Both the position numbers and the translations under genes were made by a program. The notes beneath the pieces were generated by a model that did no database searches, was not told the origin of the DNA, and saw nothing but the letters and a program-made list of their open reading frames with translations. Positions 36,135 to 45,683 of a stretch of DNA of 64,000 nucleotides are shown piece by piece; position 1 is the stretch's first letter, and every line of letters starts with the position of its first letter. Source of the stretch: Marinomonas posidonica_A (lineage in GTDB: Bacteria > Pseudomonadota > Gammaproteobacteria > Pseudomonadales > Marinomonadaceae); assembly GCF_043643765.1 (NCBI RefSeq), contig NZ_JBHZSP010000003.1:62001-126000 (forward strand), written 5' to 3'.

Positions 36135-36539
36135 TCAAACAATCGCCAGTTCGATTTTTTGGCGATAGTCTTCTGGCAGAGGAATGGCCGCTTGCTGTTC
36201 TTTTGAAAAACACACATAAGTGACGTCTGCTTCCACCACCAGTTTTTTGTTGCTGGCATTCACGATACGCTGTTTCATTGTGATACTACGATTGCTTAAT
36301 TTGGCAAATTGAGTTTCGACTTCCAGCACATCCCCAAATCCTGCCTCCGCTTTGAAGTTGATATTAATATTCACCACTGCCCACACAATACCTTGTTTTA
36401 GCATGTCATCGCCGACATCGAATTCATCAAAAAAGGCCCAGCGACCTTCTTCTAAAAACTCCAAATAGCGGGCATTGTTAACATGTTGAAAAATATCGAG
36501 ATGATAGCCTCTGACTTTGATTTGCACTTTACCTTGCAT
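36135..36539 (-). CDS. Acyl-CoA thioesterase, hotdog (4HBT) family
   Basis: 134-residue single-domain hotdog protein. It begins GKVQIKVRGYHLDIFQHVNN, with the Asp in the position of the catalytic Asp of YbgC/4HBT enzymes, followed by ARYLEFLEEGRW, and continues with the strand-rich half containing VNININFKAEAGFGDVLEVE. It hydrolyses an acyl-CoA thioester, chain length unknown. A single gene between the iol operon and the phosphatase, with GGAGG just before the ATG. Confidence 0.88.
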   Translation of the reverse strand: MQGKVQIKVRGYHLDIFQHVNNARYLEFLEEGRWAFFDEFDVGDDMLKQGIVWAVVNININFKAEAGFGDVLEVETQFAKLSNRSITMKQRIVNASNKKLVVEADVTYVCFSKEQQAAIPLPEDYRQKIELAIV

Positions 36540-36643
36540 GCAGTCCTCCTATTATTTTTATTCATAGCAAGGTTAAAGCGACAAGCCGTGCAAACAAATA
36601 ACAAAATCGCTTGATTTTAATGACAGTATGGCAGTGCAAGGAA

Positions 36644-37258
36644 TTAGGGGATCATGCTTTGTAAATGTTTGGCGATCAACGCGGCTTGTTCTGCAGCGTT
36701 AATCAAAGCTGGTTTTGGGGTTTCATGCCATTCATCTGGGTGTAATGCTCGTTTGTCACGGATTAAATCAATGGCTGATTGCAGACTAGGGTAGATCTGT
36801 GGGTATTCTAGATGTAAAAACAGCGCGAGTAAGGCCACAGAACGGCTTCTTCCACCCCGACAGTGGATTAAAAGGTTACCTTGCTCCTTAATCGGATATG
36901 AGGCTTTTTCCGGCATACGTTGGCGTAAGGCCGCGCGCAGTAAATAGTATCCAGACAGTAGCATTTCTGGCGGATTTCCAGGACCATCGATTAAGCCAAT
37001 TTTATAGTAACGCACATGACCAGTACCAAAGTTCAGCAAAGGTGGCTGATGTTTGTGGTCGGTTGTGCTGGCAAAGTCGATGTCGAGATTTACGGCGCAG
37101 TTAAAAATCACCTTAATATTGTATTGCTGGTGAAGCTGATGATCCGCTGCACCAACAGATCCTCCCAAATAAATGTCGACATGATACCCGTCAATATTCT
37201 GCACAATTAAGCTCATTGGTGGGCGAGGGTAGCGTTTCTTAACGTTACTGCTGGTCAT
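36644..37258 (-). CDS. Dual-specificity/tyrosine phosphatase-like protein
   Basis: 204-residue protein of the Cys-based phosphatase fold. The signature CxxxxxR is present as LLIHCRGGRSRSVALLALFL (about residues 127-146), with a candidate general-acid Asp in the LIDGPGNPPEM loop upstream. Bacterial members dephosphorylate protein tyrosine, or small phosphorylated sugars or inositols; the substrate is not evident. The ATG at 37258 has AAGG about 13 bases upstream; an alternative ATG at 37216 lacks an SD. Its placement between the inositol genes and the sugar importer is suggestive but may be chance. Confidence 0.8.
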   Translation of the reverse strand: MTSSNVKKRYPRPPMSLIVQNIDGYHVDIYLGGSVGAADHQLHQQYNIKVIFNCAVNLDIDFASTTDHKHQPPLLNFGTGHVRYYKIGLIDGPGNPPEMLLSGYYLLRAALRQRMPEKASYPIKEQGNLLIHCRGGRSRSVALLALFLHLEYPQIYPSLQSAIDLIRDKRALHPDEWHETPKPALINAAEQAALIAKHLQSMIP

Positions 37259-37672
37259 AATCAGTGTTTGCCTTGTCAGTGATTGGGGGACGTGATGCTT
37301 TGCTCAGTTTAACATGAGTGCTAAGGCCAGCTCCTTTTACTCTTAATTTTTGTTTAGTTGCTAAGATTGGTCAGCTATAGTGAATGTTGCGTCACGAATA
37401 TTTCATTTATGTTAATGAACTGGGCAAGAAAAAGTTAAATGTTTGTGTTTAATGCAAGTTTTCGTCATTTCGGTCATTTTTTGTCACGCTTGGTGGTAGG
37501 ATCCTGCACCAAATTTTGATACTGCGAGTACCAAAAGTCGTGTCATTTTTTCTAATGATAAAGTGACGTGAATTTTTGGTATTTGAGCATCATTATCAAT
37601 GTCTGACAGCTGCGGAAAGCCTTTTCTGATGACAGTCTGTCTTCTAACTATAAATATAGATGTTGTTGCTTT
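37259..37672. other. Intergenic region upstream of the FucP-like transporter gene
   Basis: 414-bp divergent gap without a credible gene. It contains two inverted repeats: TTCATT/AATGAA (37402-37419) and the larger TTGGTG/CACCAA (37490-37512) around a GGATCC core, both candidate operator sites for the transporter. No SD of note precedes the ATG at 37673. Confidence 0.45.
37490..37512 (+). promoter_or_regulatory. Operator-like inverted repeat upstream of the sugar transporter
   Basis: TTGGTG (37490-37495) and CACCAA (37507-37512) flank an inner AGGATCCT palindrome. The nested layout resembles a repressor operator of the sugar-responsive type. It lies about 160 bases before the start codon. Confidence 0.35.
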
Positions 37673-38977
37673 ATGAAAAATCAAAACTCAGTGATCCAAG
37701 AAAATGTTTCTAACCAGTTCGTGTATGGCAATATGAAACTGGCCTTTATTTTATTGATTACCTGCTTCGCAGCCTGGGGTGTGGCGGCCAATATGACCGA
37801 TCCTCTGGTAAAAGTATTCAGTAAAATCTTTACTATGAGTACTTTCGAATCGGCCTTAGTGCAATTTGCTTATTATGGTGCTTATTTCTGCTTAGCGATT
37901 CCTGCAGCCTTTATCAATGCACGTTATTCATATAAAGCGGGTGTGTTAAGCGGTCTTGGCTTGGCGATTGTGGGCGCGTTGGCTTTTTATCCTGCCAGTG
38001 CTTCTATGACCTACGGGTTTTTCTTAGCCGCTCTATTTATTATGGCGGCAGGTATGTCTATTCTAGAAACGTCTGCTAACCCGTTTGTTATGGCAATGGG
38101 GCCGGAAGCTACTGCGACACGTCGTTTGAATTTAGCGCAAGCCTTTAACCCAGTAGGGACCAACATCGGTGTTTTTCTTGCGGCGACTTTGATTTTGCCA
38201 AAGCTAAATACAGCGACAGCTGAAGAACGTGCTAGCATGGCGCCAGAGATGCTTAAGAGCATTCAAGCAGAAGAGTTAACAGGGGTTATGACACCTTACG
38301 TTGGTATGGCTTTTGTGCTTATGTTGATTTGGATCTTGGTGTTCTTTATTCGAGTGCCAAAAGCGAATGAATCTGGTGCGGGTTATCGTGAAGAAGCGAC
38401 TAAAATTGATTTTTTTGCCACCTTAGGACGTTTATTTGGCAATGCACAATATCGCTGGGGTGTGGTTGCTCAATTCTTTAACGTTGCAGCGCAAACCTGT
38501 ACTTGGACTTTCACTATCCAATATGTTCAGGAAGCGATTGGAGGTACGGAAGCGAGTGCGGCTGATTACTTACAGTACAGCTTGATCATTTTCCTAATTT
38601 CTCGTTTTGTGATGACTTGGTTGATGGGCTTCTGCCGTCCGGCATTATTGCTTAGCTTACTGGCAGCGACAGGCACCGTATTGTGCTTGTATGCTGTATT
38701 GACGCCAAATGTATCTGGCGTTTGGGCTATTGTGTCTATTTCAGCTTGCTTATCTCTTATGTTCCCAACTATTTATGGGGTCGCTTTGAATGGCCTAGGT
38801 GGCGATACTAAGTTCGGATCAGCTGGCTTGGTTATGGCTATTCTAGGTGGCGCGATTATGCCATTGGTACAAGGCGCGACAATTGACGCTTACAGTGCAA
38901 CGGTATCCTATGTGGTGCCCGCTGTTTGTTTCCTAGTCGTTGCTGCTTATGGCTTGTTTGCAATGAAACGTACTTAG
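37673..38977 (+). CDS. FucP-like sugar MFS transporter (sugar/H+ symporter)
   Basis: 434-residue membrane protein of the fucose-galactose-gluconate/FHS branch of the MFS. About 12 helices. Typical family text: LITCFAAWGVAANMTDPLVK (first helix), AAGMSILETSANPFVMAMG, and LAQAFNPVGTNIGVFLAATL, all close to FucP. It imports a hexose, fucose or a similar polyol at the inner membrane. The nearby inositol operon encodes no transporter, so this is the best candidate for bringing in inositol, although a thioesterase and a phosphatase gene separate them. Confidence 0.88.
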   Translation: MKNQNSVIQENVSNQFVYGNMKLAFILLITCFAAWGVAANMTDPLVKVFSKIFTMSTFESALVQFAYYGAYFCLAIPAAFINARYSYKAGVLSGLGLAIVGALAFYPASASMTYGFFLAALFIMAAGMSILETSANPFVMAMGPEATATRRLNLAQAFNPVGTNIGVFLAATLILPKLNTATAEERASMAPEMLKSIQAEELTGVMTPYVGMAFVLMLIWILVFFIRVPKANESGAGYREEATKIDFFATLGRLFGNAQYRWGVVAQFFNVAAQTCTWTFTIQYVQEAIGGTEASAADYLQYSLIIFLISRFVMTWLMGFCRPALLLSLLAATGTVLCLYAVLTPNVSGVWAIVSISACLSLMFPTIYGVALNGLGGDTKFGSAGLVMAILGGAIMPLVQGATIDAYSATVSYVVPAVCFLVVAAYGLFAMKRT

Positions 38978-38997
38978 TCGTTTTATCGCTTTTTGAG

Positions 38998-39021
38998 AAG
39001 CCTCGCTATGCGGGGCTTTTT
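38998..39021 (+). terminator. Terminator after the FucP-like gene
   Basis: AAGCCTCGC (38998-39006), loop TAT, GCGGGGCTT (39010-39018, with a G-T pair), ending in a T run. Confidence 0.85.
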
Positions 39022-39087
39022 AATGTCTGCAAAATAATTCATAATATGTTTTTTTGTTTTCATACTATGTTTTATAAGGAAGTGAAT

Positions 39088-40026
39088 GTGTTTGCAAATG
39101 ATTTTTTTATTCGTCGATCAGTAGTCTTTGTCTCAGCGGTAATTTGTACATTTCTTTGGGGTAGTTCTTATCCAGCTATTAAAACAGGCTATGCATTGTG
39201 GCAAATTGAGGCAAACGACATCGTGTCGCAAATGGTATTTGCTGGTTTAAGGTTTTTGTTGGCGGGTGTGTTTTTGCTCGTCTTGATTGAAGTGATAGGG
39301 CGAAAAAAAGAAACCTTTCAATGGTATAAATTCCGTCAGGTTAGTCTTCTAGGTGTTATGCAAACTAGCTTTCAGTACGTTTTTTTTTATATCGGCTTAG
39401 CGTTTACCACAGGCGTAAAGGCTTCCATTATGAATGCCACGGGCACATTCTTTAGTGTCATTTTAGCCCATTTTATCTATACCAATGACAGACTCAGTCA
39501 GCGCAAAGTACTAGGGTGTTTATTGGGATTTTGTGGTGTTTTTATGGTGAATTTTAGTGATTCTTTACTGACATTTGACTTCAGTTTAGCGGGAGAGGGG
39601 GCAATTATCTTTGCCGCTTTTATTCTGGCGGCGGCCTCAATTTACGGCAAAAAAATTTCACAGTCTATGGATCCGATGCAAATGACAGCCTGGCAGTTAA
39701 CCATTGGAGGATTGGTGTTACTGATATTGGGGGCGGCTTCAGGCGGCAAGGTTCATCATTTTTCGTTTGATGCCGGACTCATTTTAGTCTACCTAGCTTT
39801 CTTGTCTTCCGTTGCTTTTGCTTTATGGAGTGTACTATTAAAGCATAACCCTATTGGTATGGTGACTATTTTTAATTTTTTAGTACCTGTGTTTGGCACT
39901 ATGTTGTCAGCAGTGTTTCTGCATGAAAGTATTCTCGAATGGAAGAATTTAATGGCGTTGATATTAGTGTGCTTAGGTATATATTTGGTGACGAGTTTAA
40001 AGACAAAACGCTCAATGACGACTTAA
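39088..40026 (+). CDS. DMT superfamily (EamA) transporter
   Basis: 312-residue membrane protein with the two EamA repeats (about ten helices): AVICTFLWGSSYPAIKTGYA at the start and ILAAASIYGKKISQSM opening the second half, closing with HESILEWKNLMALILVCLGI. EamA proteins export amino acids or other metabolites; no substrate can be read here. I chose GTG at 39088 because AAGGAAG ends 5 bases upstream; longer frames reach back through the preceding terminator and fadeless sequence. Confidence 0.85.
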   Translation: MFANDFFIRRSVVFVSAVICTFLWGSSYPAIKTGYALWQIEANDIVSQMVFAGLRFLLAGVFLLVLIEVIGRKKETFQWYKFRQVSLLGVMQTSFQYVFFYIGLAFTTGVKASIMNATGTFFSVILAHFIYTNDRLSQRKVLGCLLGFCGVFMVNFSDSLLTFDFSLAGEGAIIFAAFILAAASIYGKKISQSMDPMQMTAWQLTIGGLVLLILGAASGGKVHHFSFDAGLILVYLAFLSSVAFALWSVLLKHNPIGMVTIFNFLVPVFGTMLSAVFLHESILEWKNLMALILVCLGIYLVTSLKTKRSMTT

Positions 40027-40147
40027 ATCATGCTGTGTGGTGTTGTTTAAGTGATGAGTTAACCCCTTAATTCGCCCTATGCGACACACTTTCGTCCACA
40101 AAGCGTTTAACACGTTTTAGTGTTGTTGTTCGCGTTTGAGTAAGCAT

Positions 40148-40182
40148 AAAAAAGCGAGGTTACGGAGACCTCGCTTTTTTTT
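40148..40182 (+). terminator. Bidirectional terminator between the DMT gene and the Gly NRPS
   Basis: AAAAAAGCGAGGT (40148-40160), loop TACGGAG, ACCTCGCTTTTTTTT (40168-40182). A runs before and T runs after the stem suit both convergent genes. Confidence 0.9.
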
Positions 40183-40212
40183 ACAGCTTAAATATTAGTT
40201 TGTATTTTCTCG

Positions 40213-43200
40213 TTATGGCAATTTGTCTTTTTTATTTTTGAGCGGCTTAATCTGAGCTTTGTTTAATTGGTTACGCAGTATCGGAGCTATTTGGCTAAGT
40301 GCTGCAGGATCCAACATTTCCTGATGACGACAGGCAATTTGATGACTTTCAACACGACCTTCTGTGCGATTTTGCCAGGCAATGCTAGAGTGTTCGAGTA
40401 TCTTTTCCATTGAACCATTAACGCTGTCAGAGGCGGCAAAGAAGAGAATGTCTGCCTTGATGGTATGAGCTTTATATTGACTCGCCAGTGCTAGATTGTG
40501 CTCAATGGTTGCTTGAATGCGACTCATAATATCCTCTTGGCTAGCTTGTATTTTCTTCACCACCGACATGGAAGAGTCGTCATAATCACGCCAGAGTAAG
40601 GCCGCTAATTCAGCTTTATTGATAGGCAAAGCTTCAAGTTTACTCAGATCGTATCCTAAAAATATTAACGCAGATTTGATAATATCAGCTTCATTTTTGG
40701 GCTCCTGATAGCCTGTTTTATATGGGTAACTGTCTAACATACACAGGAAAGAAACAGATTCCCCTTGAGCTTCTAATTGTCGTGTAATGGCATGAGCAAC
40801 TAAGCCGCCGAACGACCAACCTAATAATTGGTATGGTCCTTTAGGTTGTACACTTTGTATCAGGGTTAAGTAGTGAGCAGCAATGTTTTCTAAGCTCTCT
40901 GGTTTGGTCTCCATTTGCGTTAAGCTTAGAGACTGTAAGCCAAACAGTGGTGTGGATTGAGGTAGGTGCTTGAGTAATGCTGCGTAACCCCAAGACAGCC
41001 CTAATGCAGGGTGGATACAAAACAGAGGAGCATGTTCGCCTGAAGACTTAATAGGCAATAAAGCTTGTAGTGGGTTCCAGTGGGAGGTTTGTTGTAAATG
41101 CTCCGCCAATTCAGCAATGGTCGCCGCTTTAAATAAGACGCCCAATGGAATATCCATACCGAGATTTTGTTCTAATTTGTGCAGAAGACGAGTAGCCGTT
41201 ATGGAATCACCACCTATTTCAAAGAAGTTGTCGTGAATACCCACTAAGGTCAGTCCAAGGGTTTCTGCCCACAGGTTAGCGAGCATCTCTTCAGTGTGGT
41301 TGCGTGGCGCTTGATAATGATTTGCCGCTTGCCAACTGGGCTGTGGTAGTGCTTTTCGATTGATTTTACCGTTCGGCGTTAAAGGCATTTCATCTATGCT
41401 GATAAAGTGACTCGGAATCATGTAGTCGGGTAACTTAGTGATTAATGTCTGTCGAATATCATGAATGTCTAATTCAGCCAGATCCGTAAGTAGATAAGCG
41501 ACGAGTTGTTTACTGCCGGTTGGAGAGGTTTGCGGCATAACAACGGCTTGTTCTATGGTCGCCATAGTCGCTAAAGCTGATTCGATGTCTCCTGTTTCAA
41601 TGCGGAAACCACGAATTTTCACTTGGTTATCTTCACGTCCTAGATATTCTAAAATACCGTCTTCTCGCCATCTGGCTTTGTCTCCCGTGATGTAAACCTT
41701 TTCACCGCTGGTAAATGGGTGATCAATAAAACGCTCAGCGGTTAAGTCGGGACGTTTATAATATCCCAATGCTAAACCGTGTCCTGCAATATAGAGGTCG
41801 CCCGTGACGCCAACGGGAACGGGTTGCATGGTTTTATCAAGCACATACATTTGAGTATTAAAAATGGGGCGACCAATGGGGGGACTTTGGAGGTCTTGTT
41901 CATGCTCAAGAGGCATGACACTTGACCAGATGGTGGTCTCAGTTGGTCCATAGAGGTTCATCACTGGATGACCTAAGGCATGCATATGTTTAGCCAGTTG
42001 CCCTGATAAGGCTTCACCACCGACTAATGCTCGCACGCCGTGCCATTGTGTCTGAAACTCTGGCAACAGAGCTTGCCATAATGAGGGCGTGGCTTGCATA
42101 AAGGTGATCTGGTACTCGTTTGCCAACTGGGTAAGGCGTTCTGGCGCTCTGACAGTATCTCGAGTAGCAATGACCACAGAACCGCCAAGCATGATAGGCA
42201 AAAAGAGTTCCAACAACGAAATATCAAAAGAGATGGTGGTCACTGCTAAAAAACGATCTAGCTGACTGAATTTGAGTTCATGTTGCATCGCGAGCAAGAA
42301 ATTTTTTAGTGCATGATGGGATATTTCAACCCCTTTAGGACGTCCTGTGGACCCTGAAGTATAGATTACATAAGCGGGTGAATGAGGGTTGGTTGGTTGA
42401 GGCCGTTGCCTTACCGATAAGTTGCTCTTTGTTGTCTCTGTTTGATCTGTATATAACACCGTAAACTTTGTGTCTGGTAGACAAGAACTGACTTGGTGGT
42501 TGGTGATGATGCACGCAGGCTCGGCGTCTTCTAATATGCTGGCCAATCTGTCTTGTGGAAACTCTGGGTCGAGTGGTAAGTAGGCGGCGCCCGCTTTCCA
42601 GATTCCCAAAAGTACGGCTAGCATCTCGCTATTGCGGGGTAGACAAGCCGCCACTAATTGAGCGGGTATGACCCCATGATCAATGAGGCGTTGAGCCCAA
42701 TATTCTGCTTTTGAATTGAGTGCTTGATAGGTGAAATCCCCATCCTCTCCTATGACCGCTGTGCTTAATCCAAGCTGCTTTACTTGCTGATGGAACATTT
42801 CTAAGTAGCTGCTGTCAGTAAGTTTGGTGTGCGTTTGATTCCACTTATAAAGGATCTCCTGTTGTTCCGCATCACTCAATAGAGACGCTTGTGAAATAGG
42901 CTGTTTTACTGAGCTTAGTAAGCTTTTAATCAAACGTTCAAACTGTTGTAAGTGCTGGGCCAACTCTTTATCTGTATAACGTTTTGGATTGGCATCAAAT
43001 TCGATGCTTGGGCCTGAACCGTTCTGTCTATCAAAGATAAATACCGTAAGATCTTCGATCATAGCATTACTGAGATTGTGTAATGTGGTCGAACAATGAC
43101 CAAATTTCACGTCGTAATCAAAGGGCTCAATATTGACTCCTAGTGACGCAATCTGTTGATTGGCTGATAACATGCCCAAATCCCGCTTTAGATCTTCATA

Positions 43201-44226
43201 GCGATATTGTTGATGACGTAATGCATGTCGTACGACTTTAGCGGTTTGCTCCAATAATTCTTGAAAACACATGGATGAGGAAAACGTTAAGCGGATCGGT
43301 ACTGCATTAGCTAACATTGCCGGCGTTTTTTTTTGTATTGCGTTCACTCTGGCGGAGACTGGCATTGCCATCACCAGATCATCAGCTCCTGTCATGCGAT
43401 AAAAGTACGCCGCCACTAAAGCAATAAGAGTCTGTGGTCGACTGGCACCAAATGCTTGACCTATTTGATTTAAATGTTCAGAAAGAGCAGCCGATAGACG
43501 CAAGGTTTGACGACGCATTGGACTTGGGTCATCAGAGCGAATGCGTTGTGCTAAAGACACACTTTCAGGAAGGTGGAGCAGATTATTGAGCCAATATTGT
43601 CGATCTGCTTTAAAGCGCTTACTGTTTTTGTAGTGTTGTTCTTGCTCAAGCAAACTTTCTAATGTGCGAAAGGGACAATCCTCAACCTCTCGGTGGAAAA
43701 AATACCCATTGTATAAGTGTGATAGACGTTGCGTAATCAGATGACCGCCAAAGCCGTCTAATGCGACATGATGACAGCGGTGATACCAGAAATAGTGGTT
43801 GTCGGCGATCTTTATCAAAGCACTAAACCACAATCGATCACCTTTTTGCGTTAGAGGCTTAAGGTAATCTTGTTTCATCCAGTGCAAAGCACTGTTGATG
43901 GGGTTGGCCTCATGACTCATATCTAACAAAGAGAAGTAATCATCGTAAGACTGAGAGATAAACTGATACGTTTCATTTTCAGTTTCGACAATTTGTGAGC
44001 GAATGCAGTCAGCTTCTGTGATCAGTTGATTAATGGCTTTTTGAAAGAGTAAGACATTTAACTCGCCCTGAATTTCAAGGTACTCTGCGACATTGAAGGC
44101 TGTACCTTTGGGAGCCAGTTTTTGTGCGATCCATTGACCGCGTTGAGCCGTCGAAAGAGGCAGTAGGGTATGAGGTGATTGAGCATCAGGCGTGTTTAAA
44201 CCGTCGGCATGGGGTTGCTTATTCAT
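40213..44226 (-). CDS. One-module NRPS (C-A-T-TE), predicted glycine-activating, EntF-like
   Basis: 1337-residue synthetase. Condensation domain about residues 17-450, with the active site HHVALDGFG and overall EntF-like text, so it should accept DHB from the EntB carrier. Adenylation domain about 465-955 (YVIYTSGSTGRPKGVEIS; catalytic Lys in NGKINRKALP). Reading the pocket residues in order gives D-I-L-Q-V-G-L-I-W plus the Lys, one change from the classical glycine code. Carrier domain with FFEIGGDSITATRLL (Ser about residue 1008). C-terminal thioesterase with GWSFGG, MLDSYP and RHQEMLD, an intact Ser-Asp-His triad. ATG 44226 has AGGAG 9 bases upstream. It is last in the minus-strand transport series. 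Confidence 0.9.
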   Translation of the reverse strand: MNKQPHADGLNTPDAQSPHTLLPLSTAQRGQWIAQKLAPKGTAFNVAEYLEIQGELNVLLFQKAINQLITEADCIRSQIVETENETYQFISQSYDDYFSLLDMSHEANPINSALHWMKQDYLKPLTQKGDRLWFSALIKIADNHYFWYHRCHHVALDGFGGHLITQRLSHLYNGYFFHREVEDCPFRTLESLLEQEQHYKNSKRFKADRQYWLNNLLHLPESVSLAQRIRSDDPSPMRRQTLRLSAALSEHLNQIGQAFGASRPQTLIALVAAYFYRMTGADDLVMAMPVSARVNAIQKKTPAMLANAVPIRLTFSSSMCFQELLEQTAKVVRHALRHQQYRYEDLKRDLGMLSANQQIASLGVNIEPFDYDVKFGHCSTTLHNLSNAMIEDLTVFIFDRQNGSGPSIEFDANPKRYTDKELAQHLQQFERLIKSLLSSVKQPISQASLLSDAEQQEILYKWNQTHTKLTDSSYLEMFHQQVKQLGLSTAVIGEDGDFTYQALNSKAEYWAQRLIDHGVIPAQLVAACLPRNSEMLAVLLGIWKAGAAYLPLDPEFPQDRLASILEDAEPACIITNHQVSSCLPDTKFTVLYTDQTETTKSNLSVRQRPQPTNPHSPAYVIYTSGSTGRPKGVEISHHALKNFLLAMQHELKFSQLDRFLAVTTISFDISLLELFLPIMLGGSVVIATRDTVRAPERLTQLANEYQITFMQATPSLWQALLPEFQTQWHGVRALVGGEALSGQLAKHMHALGHPVMNLYGPTETTIWSSVMPLEHEQDLQSPPIGRPIFNTQMYVLDKTMQPVPVGVTGDLYIAGHGLALGYYKRPDLTAERFIDHPFTSGEKVYITGDKARWREDGILEYLGREDNQVKIRGFRIETGDIESALATMATIEQAVVMPQTSPTGSKQLVAYLLTDLAELDIHDIRQTLITKLPDYMIPSHFISIDEMPLTPNGKINRKALPQPSWQAANHYQAPRNHTEEMLANLWAETLGLTLVGIHDNFFEIGGDSITATRLLHKLEQNLGMDIPLGVLFKAATIAELAEHLQQTSHWNPLQALLPIKSSGEHAPLFCIHPALGLSWGYAALLKHLPQSTPLFGLQSLSLTQMETKPESLENIAAHYLTLIQSVQPKGPYQLLGWSFGGLVAHAITRQLEAQGESVSFLCMLDSYPYKTGYQEPKNEADIIKSALIFLGYDLSKLEALPINKAELAALLWRDYDDSSMSVVKKIQASQEDIMSRIQATIEHNLALASQYKAHTIKADILFFAASDSVNGSMEKILEHSSIAWQNRTEGRVESHQIACRHQEMLDPAALSQIAPILRNQLNKAQIKPLKNKKDKLP

Positions 44227-44423
44227 CGTGGTTTGCTCCTGCAAGTTGGGAAGCGTTTCTTAATAAGACGCTACCGTTATTCATAATCCGTATGAAACTG
44301 GATAAATATTATTACTTATGTTCTCTTAATTTAAGTACATATTGGGATGAATTTAAATAGTCATTTATTATTAATGGAAAGGTTTTACGTTTTAATGACA
44401 CCTAAGTAAATGAAATTTTGTTT

Positions 44424-45653
44424 TTATGGGCTTAATTTACCTTGAAGATTTCTAATTTGCCAAAATAACAAACTACCAGAAATAGCGCCACAGCAAGCCA
44501 GACCAATCCAAATATAAGAGTGATTTATACTGGTAGATGAAAGTAGCCAGCCAATGGTGATGTTGCCAGTAAAGGCATAAAGGCCTCCTATACAAGAATA
44601 CAAACCATAATGGCTGCCAAGTGTTTTAGCTTCGCAGAAGGTAGGGACATGTGCACCCAATAAAGGAAATACTAACATGGAGCCAAGACTGAAAAACAAC
44701 GCACAAAAAAGAAATGGCATGGCTGGAAAGGGGACGAAATGCAGGTTCAGCCATAAATAACTGCTGCCCATAATCGACATGCCTAATCCCATACCCAGTG
44801 CGGTGCCAAGTCGATGTTCTACAAAACGACTAACCGGCATCTGCATGAGGACGCCGGTAATGGACGAGGTGGCAAACACCCAAGTAATGATGCTGATATC
44901 TTGAGTCACGACTCTTACTTCATGGGGAATGGCGATGTAAAGTTGGTGGAATAGCAGATGATAAACAGAAGAACAAAGCACAAATGCCATAAACGTTTTA
45001 TGGGTTAACATGCTGAACCATTGTCGCCAAAATGCAGGCTGAGGCTCTTTCAATGTGCTTTGCTGAGAGTCTAACTCTGGTAAAAAACGCCACTGAATCA
45101 GCAGCAGAATACTGAATAACCCAGCAGAAAGTAGACCCACTAGAGCAAAATCTACTACCAATAAACTTAGACCAACCAGAGGACCTAACAGCATGCCCGC
45201 TTCAGACGTTAGGTTTTGCAAGGCAAAGACTTTTTGTCGCTGATTTTGATGTGGGTATTCTGACGCTAAATAGGCTTGGCTACTTGGTGTAAACAAGGCG
45301 CCTGCAAAGCCTGAACAAAACGCGCCAATTAACAGCACAGGGACCGTTTGGCCTATACCCAGTAAAGCAAAGCCAATAATGCGTATAGCACAGCCTAGTA
45401 AAATCAGCTTTTTATAGCCAAATAGATCCCCCAGCGTGCCACCGACTAAAAACAGGCCTTGTTGGCTCAATACTCTCAAACCTATGATGGCACCGACAAA
45501 CCAACCCGTAATACCCAAATCGTGCTGCAAATGATCCGCCAAATAAGGCAGCAGCATGTAAAAGCCGAGATTAAAGGTAAAACCATTTATCACCAGTACT
45601 TTGCCTGCTGGTGATAAAAGCCGAGAGTCGTTTATAAAGTGCTTGAAAAGCAT
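44424..45653 (-). CDS. MFS transporter (MdtH-like), siderophore locus
   Basis: 409-residue, 12-helix MFS protein. LLPYLADHLQHDLGITGWFV and the loop GGTLGDLFGYKKLILLG are typical of the drug:H+ antiporter/MdtH type. Its position, 30 bases after the cupredoxin gene in the iron-transport operon and just before the Gly NRPS, suggests release of a siderophore, a precursor or a shunt product. A second, EntS-like exporter is encoded at 59335. Import of the ferric siderophore by this protein is an alternative. Confidence 0.85.
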   Translation of the reverse strand: MLFKHFINDSRLLSPAGKVLVINGFTFNLGFYMLLPYLADHLQHDLGITGWFVGAIIGLRVLSQQGLFLVGGTLGDLFGYKKLILLGCAIRIIGFALLGIGQTVPVLLIGAFCSGFAGALFTPSSQAYLASEYPHQNQRQKVFALQNLTSEAGMLLGPLVGLSLLVVDFALVGLLSAGLFSILLLIQWRFLPELDSQQSTLKEPQPAFWRQWFSMLTHKTFMAFVLCSSVYHLLFHQLYIAIPHEVRVVTQDISIITWVFATSSITGVLMQMPVSRFVEHRLGTALGMGLGMSIMGSSYLWLNLHFVPFPAMPFLFCALFFSLGSMLVFPLLGAHVPTFCEAKTLGSHYGLYSCIGGLYAFTGNITIGWLLSSTSINHSYIWIGLACCGAISGSLLFWQIRNLQGKLSP

Positions 45654-45683
45654 GTTGTTGGGTTCTTTAAAGCGTTGTGGTGG

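Noticed and set aside
38926..39087. Extended N-terminus for the DMT transporter
   Set aside because: It overlaps the end of the FucP-like gene and its terminator; a GTG with a good SD at 39088 explains the gene.
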